The notes under the pieces were generated by a model. That model saw only the letters and a list, made by a program, of their open reading frames with translations, did no database searches and was not told the origin of the DNA. From Arachidicoccus terrestris (lineage in GTDB: Bacteria > Bacteroidota > Bacteroidia > Chitinophagales > Chitinophagaceae): a DNA stretch of 64,000 nt. The position numbers and the translations under genes were made by a program. Below, in pieces: positions 58,249 through 64,000 of this stretch (position 1 is its first letter; each line of letters begins with the position of its first letter). The stretch is from NCBI RefSeq assembly GCF_020042345.1, contig NZ_CP083387.1:2728001-2792000 (forward strand), written 5' to 3'.

Positions 58249-58278
58249 AAAGCCGGCAATCGTCCGGCTTTTTTTTAC
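58249..58278 (+). terminator. Terminator after the RRM gene
   Basis: AAAGCCGG (58249-58256) and CCGGCTTT (58264-58271) form a perfect 8-bp stem with a 7-base loop and a following T-run. Confidence 0.88.
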
Positions 58279-58390
58279 CACATAATTGTTAGGACCTCGA
58301 TTGTTGCAATTGATCATTTGAATACATCGAACACTACAAACATTCGACAGGGGACAACTCTTGTTTACCTTCATTTTATAATATTCTAGG

Positions 58391-59431
58391 ATGTCTTTTT
58401 TAGACCATGTACTGCAGCCTCCAGCGTATGGATGGAAAACAAGTAACGGAACCTTTATTAAACCTTCAAACAGGGAGATTTTCAAGGAGTTTTTTGCGCG
58501 CCTAAATATCCTTCAGACACGAAAAAACTGGTTGCCACTATTTAGTTGGGTCAAAGTACTGATTATGGCGATCTTCTTTGTTTTTTTCCTTATTTTCTTT
58601 TTAAATTGGTGGACTATCCTGATTGCCTTCGTTTATGGGATGGTCATCATGGGAACACATGGGACTATTTGGCATCATCGATATTGCACGCATAACGCAT
58701 ATACCTTTAGCAACAAATTTTGGCGACTTGTGACGCAGCATTTGACAATTCAGATGATTCCTGAGGAGATTTATGTTATTTCACATCATGTTCACCATGC
58801 GAAATCCGACCGCCCGGGCGATCCATATAACGCAAAAGGTGGCTTCCTTTATTGTTTCTTAGCTGATGTCAATCATCAGCCGATCGCAAAAGACCTCACT
58901 GAAGAGGACTATGAGAAAGTAAAGCTTCTAATGAGGCATACCGGAGTGCCTGGCAATACCTATTTGGCGTATAAACGGTGGGGTTCTTATGTTCATCCCG
59001 TAAGGGCTATCACAGCAACGCTACTTAATTGGGCTTTCTGGCTTGGTGTCTTTTATCTATTAGGGGGTAACATGCTTGTTTGTACCGTTTTTGGTGCTGC
59101 TGGGTTCTGGGCTGTCGGAGTCCGTACATTCAATTATGAGGGGCATGGAAAAGGAAAGGATAAGCAACGGATACATACTGATTTCAATAAAAAGGATCAA
59201 TCAGTTAATCAGTTGTGGCCTGGCATCGTCGCCGGAGAATGGCATAACAATCATCATTTGTTTCCAAGAAGTGCGAGAAGTGGCTTCAAGCCATTTCAGA
59301 TTGATTTTGCATGGTATTATATTTTCCTTCTTAAAAAGATTGGAGCCATCAGCCATTACAGCGATGCAAAAAAAGAATTTTATGCGCGTTTTTATATACC
59401 CTATAAACAACGTAGTAAAATTGGCAAATAA
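58391..59431 (+). CDS. Acyl-CoA/fatty-acid desaturase
   Basis: 346 residues with four hydrophobic segments. Membrane di-iron desaturase with the three histidine boxes: HHRYCTH (95-101), SHHVHH (131-136) and EWHNNHH near 285. This pattern is that of stearoyl-CoA type delta-9 desaturases, which introduce a double bond into acyl chains and help adapt membranes to cold. It lies after the RRM gene, another cold-response-type gene, but with its own terminator between them. Confidence 0.92.
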   Translation: MSFLDHVLQPPAYGWKTSNGTFIKPSNREIFKEFFARLNILQTRKNWLPLFSWVKVLIMAIFFVFFLIFFLNWWTILIAFVYGMVIMGTHGTIWHHRYCTHNAYTFSNKFWRLVTQHLTIQMIPEEIYVISHHVHHAKSDRPGDPYNAKGGFLYCFLADVNHQPIAKDLTEEDYEKVKLLMRHTGVPGNTYLAYKRWGSYVHPVRAITATLLNWAFWLGVFYLLGGNMLVCTVFGAAGFWAVGVRTFNYEGHGKGKDKQRIHTDFNKKDQSVNQLWPGIVAGEWHNNHHLFPRSARSGFKPFQIDFAWYYIFLLKKIGAISHYSDAKKEFYARFYIPYKQRSKIGK

Positions 59432-59808
59432 TGCTTTCCAGTTGGACACGATTAACTTCTGCTATATAGCTCGGGAACAGCAAATTTATTATTCATCTTG
59501 TGACTTCTGCTCCTAAGCTTCTGAAGCTATACGACTGAAAAAAGGCCTTGTTTTTTTAATATAATAAGTCGCCACCAATCAATGTGCTTCTTATTAGATC
59601 CTCAGGTCTATCCCAGGCGACTGTATCGGCCAGTCCAAATACTCGAATTAAGTAAAAATTTCTACAATTGCTGTCAACGGATAATCTTCCAAACTCCAAT
59701 TATCGAGGCTTCAACATCTGCTTTAAATTGGAATGATTGTTGGTTTTATTTAATGATGAACATTATGTATTACCGCAATTGTTTGTAGGGAATTATTAAT
59801 TCTAACTT
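59432..59808. other. Intergenic stretch before topoisomerase IB
   Basis: No gene seen; a short plus-strand frame at 59582-59788 has no coding character. It presumably contains the promoter of the topoisomerase gene. Confidence 0.4.
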
Positions 59809-61277
<1,469 letters not shown>

Positions 61278-61373
61278 GACAGCTGTTTTGCTGGTTGAGG
61301 CCGACAATATTTTTTAGGACTCAAATATACCAGACTATAAAGCCCGGTGGGCATTAATCACTCTTGTGCTAAG

Positions 61374-61409
61374 AAAGGCCTTGTAACGATATTCTTTACA
61401 GGGCCTTTT
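61374..61409 (+). terminator. Hairpin terminator upstream of hen1
   Basis: AAAGGCCTTGTAA (61374-61386) pairs with TTACAGGGCCTTT (61396-61408), one G-T pair, around a short loop, then T bases. It insulates the hen1 operon from the upstream katG remnant and topoisomerase. Confidence 0.8.
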
Positions 61410-61501
61410 CGTTGAATGTATTAAAAAAGCGAAGATTATTTTGACAAAACCTAGCAATAGACATTGATATTTAATGAAGGTTTTATCTCTGAACAATAGC
61501 C

Positions 61502-61509
61502 TATTTTTG
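61502..61509 (+). promoter_or_regulatory. Possible -7 promoter box for hen1
   Basis: TATTTTTG matches the Bacteroidota TAnnTTTG element and resembles in context the box upstream of the 36279 HxlR gene (both followed by GCAG). No clear -33 element is seen, so this is tentative; it would give a 5' leader of ~165 bases. Confidence 0.3.
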
Positions 61510-61680
61510 CAGCGGAAGCTGATGAATATGCAGGGCATTAGATTGCTTATTCCTTCCTTACTTCCCCCAGCTTCTCCCACCAATTATTAGGAAACTAGGA
61601 AAAAATTATAAACTATTCTTAACTACGCAGATAGGTTGCGTAGCTGTGTATGCATCTTTGAGGTATTGAATACAAAAGCT

Positions 61681-62979
61681 ATGATTATTAGAATATTGGC
61701 GGAAAATGATTATTTAGCAGATATACTGCATAAGAACCCGAATACGGATGAGGGGCTTTATGCAAAGCCCTTAAGGGACGGGATTGTTATTGGCAATACG
61801 GTATCCAGGCAGAGATATGACGTACTTTTCTGGGATAAGAAAAAGAGCTACGCCAGTGACCGCTCCAATCAACTGGATTATCAAAGTTTATGTAATCCTC
61901 TAACCGTATTGAATATCTGCACAGAGCTGTTTACACATTTGCTCAGGAGCAAAGAGGATTACATTGTACAGGAGCTCCCCTGGTTGGATAGAACCAGAGG
62001 TGAACTGGACACCGTTCCCTGCACCGTTGAAGTACCGGTTTTCTATATTAACTCCAATTGGTATCGTAATGGTTGCTTCCTCCTTGAAAGATATTTTGAA
62101 GGGGTACAACTCGTTCATGAATCTGGATGTAACTTTAGGCTGTCAGTAACAGGGGAAAATGTCTTTGAGGCACTGAACCTACTGAACCTTGTTGCGATCT
62201 TTACTCACCTGACTAATGTAGACGGATTAGATACTTTTATTGACAATTCCCTGATTGACAAATATGTTAGGGTTTTGACCAATATTGAAAAGGTGCCGTA
62301 TTTTGTTTTTTATCTGTTTATCAAAAGGGCCGTTAAAAACCAGGGTCAGTTTCTCATTGCGAAACCGGTCTTTGAAAGCTACTTGGCCAAATATGGATTA
62401 GCGGTCAATTTTATGAGAGAGGATACGCAGCAATCGAGAATCCGGTTTGTTACCGAAGCTATTGGCATAGCGTTGCCTGTATTGGATATCGGCTGCGGTG
62501 AATTTTCTTATTATAAGAGACTGATGAACATGGGGCTGACCGCTAATTATTATGCAATAGACCGGGATGAACGACTGGAAAGACTCGCCAGAAGCATCAC
62601 ATATCGTATAGAATCTTCGAATTTACTATTTCGCACGGATTTTAATGAGGTGCCAAAGGAAGTGCGACTTAATGTGATCATTAGTGAGGTGATTGAGCAC
62701 AATAGCGTGCAAGATGCAGTAGAATTAATAAAGGTAGTGCTTCAGTTTAATTTTAACAAAGTAGTCATCTCGACCCCCAACGCAGATTTTAACCAATTTT
62801 ATTTTGAGCAGGGGTTCAGGCATACCGATCATCAGTTTGAATTTTCAATAGCGGAATTCAAACAATTTATTGAAACTGCGACCATCGGTCTTGATAATAT
62901 TAACGTAAGCTATGCACAGGTAGGTGACCAGATCAATGGGCTGCGGCCTACACAACTGTGTATTCTTGAAAAAATATAA
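61681..62979 (+). CDS. hen1: Hen1 RNA 3'-terminal 2'-O-methyltransferase
   Basis: 432 residues from the ATG at 61681 (MIIRILAENDYL); an in-frame TTG at 61636 is less likely. The C-terminal methyltransferase domain is that of Hen1: SAM motif VLDIGCGEFSYY (267-278), metal-ligand set Glu336, Glu339, His340 in SEVIEHNS and His381 in FRHTDHQFEF, with the family's STPNADFNQFY between. Hen1 puts a 2'-O-methyl on the 3' ribose before RNA ends are ligated, which blocks re-cleavage. The N-terminal ~250 residues match the bacterial Hen1 module known to stimulate the Pnkp ligase. The stop is 3 bases before the ligase start. Confidence 0.93.
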   Translation: MIIRILAENDYLADILHKNPNTDEGLYAKPLRDGIVIGNTVSRQRYDVLFWDKKKSYASDRSNQLDYQSLCNPLTVLNICTELFTHLLRSKEDYIVQELPWLDRTRGELDTVPCTVEVPVFYINSNWYRNGCFLLERYFEGVQLVHESGCNFRLSVTGENVFEALNLLNLVAIFTHLTNVDGLDTFIDNSLIDKYVRVLTNIEKVPYFVFYLFIKRAVKNQGQFLIAKPVFESYLAKYGLAVNFMREDTQQSRIRFVTEAIGIALPVLDIGCGEFSYYKRLMNMGLTANYYAIDRDERLERLARSITYRIESSNLLFRTDFNEVPKEVRLNVIISEVIEHNSVQDAVELIKVVLQFNFNKVVISTPNADFNQFYFEQGFRHTDHQFEFSIAEFKQFIETATIGLDNINVSYAQVGDQINGLRPTQLCILEKI

Positions 62980-62982
62980 ACT

Positions 62983-64000
62983 ATGGATCTTCAGGAAAAA
63001 GAATTAGAATTAAGAAAGATTCGTTCCAGGATTGAGTGGATGTGCAAAGATAAGATTGCTGCTTTCTCTGCCACCATCTCACCGGCTCCCAAGTCAGCGG
63101 AACGCAAAGAGATAGAAAGCCTGTATGAAGGCGTTCGCTATTATGTTGAAAATGGCGTCAAGGATCTTGTATTTCAGCAGAAGTATATGGGCTCTTATTG
63201 TGACATCTACCTTCATAAGGATATGGACAATACTTATTTTGTCAGCAGAAACGGATATAAGATCGATTCTATCAATCTGACAGAGGCGAAACTGGCCTGT
63301 GAGGATCTATATTCGATATTTGACTGGACAGATCTGGAACTGGTCATTGTGCAGGCGGAATTATTGCCCTGGCATGTGATGGGGGGCCGGCTAATTGAAC
63401 GTGAGTTTGATGGTTATTTGAAAGCACACCAAACTAGGCTGGATTATTATAAATCCAGTGGATTACTGGCAAAAACTCAGCGGGTTAAAGAGGGACAGGC
63501 GTTTACTGAGTTTCTGTCTGACAGAAAAGCGCTGTCTGGTAAGGCCGTGAAAAAGAAGTATCCCGCTCATATTGTGCGGCAATTTGATGCGCTGGCAGCT
63601 TTTGAGCCGCCAGAACTCCAAAGTTATGCCGAGGGGACTGAAGTTTACGAAAGGCAAATCAGATATTATGGGAAAGAGGGCGATCTGTACTTCAAACCAT
63701 TTAATATCCTGAAAAAGATCTACGCTGATGGGCGTGAAGAGATACCGAATGATAATCTGACTTATAGTCAGGTCAATCCCGATGAGATGAAAGTTGTACA
63801 TATAGATAATGTAGATGAGCTTCAGGAAAAGCTGGTACCGGTCTACGGCTGGTATAATGCGCTCTGCCGTGAAATGGCAGAGGGTATTGTGATCAAACCA
63901 CAAAAAGCATTTGTCAAAGGCGTAGTGCCCGCCCTGAAAGTCCGTAATAATGACTACCTGACTATGATCTATGGAATCGATTTTTTACAGGATATGGAAA
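62983..64000 (+). CDS. Pnkp-type polynucleotide ligase, separate polypeptide, 3' end outside window
   Basis: 339 residues before the window ends, no stop. It has the Pnkp ligase motifs: nucleotidyl-transfer Lys67 in FQQKYMGSYCDIY, VQAELLPWHVMGG (the Pnkp-specific ELxPW), EGIVIKP (300-306) and LKVRNNDYLTMIYG (Lys319, Arg321). The enzyme seals RNA with ATP. In canonical bacterial Pnkp the ligase is the C-terminal third of a kinase-phosphatase-ligase chain; here it starts with its own Met right after hen1, so the end-healing domains must be elsewhere. ATG at 62983, 3 bases after the hen1 stop. Confidence 0.9.
   Translation, partial: MDLQEKELELRKIRSRIEWMCKDKIAAFSATISPAPKSAERKEIESLYEGVRYYVENGVKDLVFQQKYMGSYCDIYLHKDMDNTYFVSRNGYKIDSINLTEAKLACEDLYSIFDWTDLELVIVQAELLPWHVMGGRLIEREFDGYLKAHQTRLDYYKSSGLLAKTQRVKEGQAFTEFLSDRKALSGKAVKKKYPAHIVRQFDALAAFEPPELQSYAEGTEVYERQIRYYGKEGDLYFKPFNILKKIYADGREEIPNDNLTYSQVNPDEMKVVHIDNVDELQEKLVPVYGWYNALCREMAEGIVIKPQKAFVKGVVPALKVRNNDYLTMIYGIDFLQDME

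Larger units (their letters stand above)
61278..61680. other. Intergenic stretch upstream of hen1
   Basis: Holds a strong hairpin (61374-61409) ending upstream transcription and a possible hen1 promoter box TATTTTTG at 61502-61509. A minus-strand frame across 61335-61583 shows no coding character. Confidence 0.5.

Noticed and set aside
59076-59516. 146-codon frame overlapping the desaturase 3' end
   Set aside because: It overlaps the desaturase out of frame, including its third histidine box, and has no coding features of its own.
59535-59556. A-rich/T-rich stretch with AAGGCCTT as a terminator
   Set aside because: The palindrome has no loop and the flanking runs alone do not form a convincing hairpin.

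Overview
The window is a chromosomal segment of a Bacteroidota bacterium, most likely of the Chitinophagaceae/Sphingobacteriia side of the phylum. That placement is an inference from the SusC/SusD pair, ROK and LytS/LytTR regulators, the mraZ-to-ftsZ order without murF or ddl, the enlarged MraY and FtsZ, and promoter-like boxes of the TAnnTTTG type. There are no Shine-Dalgarno sequences worth reporting, which is normal for the phylum.

Layout. 1-4.4 kb: the end of a glycoside-hydrolase-like gene, an AraC regulator and a Bcr/CflA-type drug exporter. 4.6-8 kb: mfd. 8.4-12.9 kb: an accessory stretch with a cupin, an HxlR regulator divergent from a short-chain dehydrogenase (sharing a perfect inverted repeat), a stand-alone tnpB of the IS200/IS605 type, a DUF1223 protein and the organic-hydroperoxide reductase ohr. 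13.1-16.4 kb: a heme-binding/cytochrome P460 fusion, a P460-like lipoprotein and a LytS/LytTR two-component pair. 16.7-18.2 kb: an alpha/beta hydrolase and a DoxX-like membrane protein. 18.9-35.5 kb: the complete dcw operon on the minus strand, from mraZ to ftsZ, with a phased MraZ-type operator at its head and a strong hairpin terminator at its end. 35.57-35.81 kb: five perfect DnaA-box matches just upstream of mraZ, a candidate origin or DnaA-controlled region.

36-54.4 kb is a carbohydrate region: HxlR regulator, a secreted endonuclease/phosphatase-GH130 fusion, GH92 alpha-mannosidase, an intradiol dioxygenase with a pirin-like bicupin, a ROK repressor divergent from susC-susD-Gfo/Idh/MocA-DUF1080, and a GH76 alpha-1,6-mannanase. 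Together GH76, GH92 and GH130 point to use of alpha-mannan or mannose-rich N-glycans. A tRNA-Gln(CTG) follows.

55-64 kb joins stress and nucleic-acid functions: katG, a small RRM RNA-binding protein, a fatty-acid desaturase, a poxvirus-type topoisomerase IB, a remnant of a second katG, and at the right edge a Hen1 RNA 3'-end methyltransferase followed after 3 bases by a Pnkp-type polynucleotide ligase that starts as its own polypeptide and runs off the window. The last pair is an RNA-repair system with split architecture and is the most interesting object in the window.
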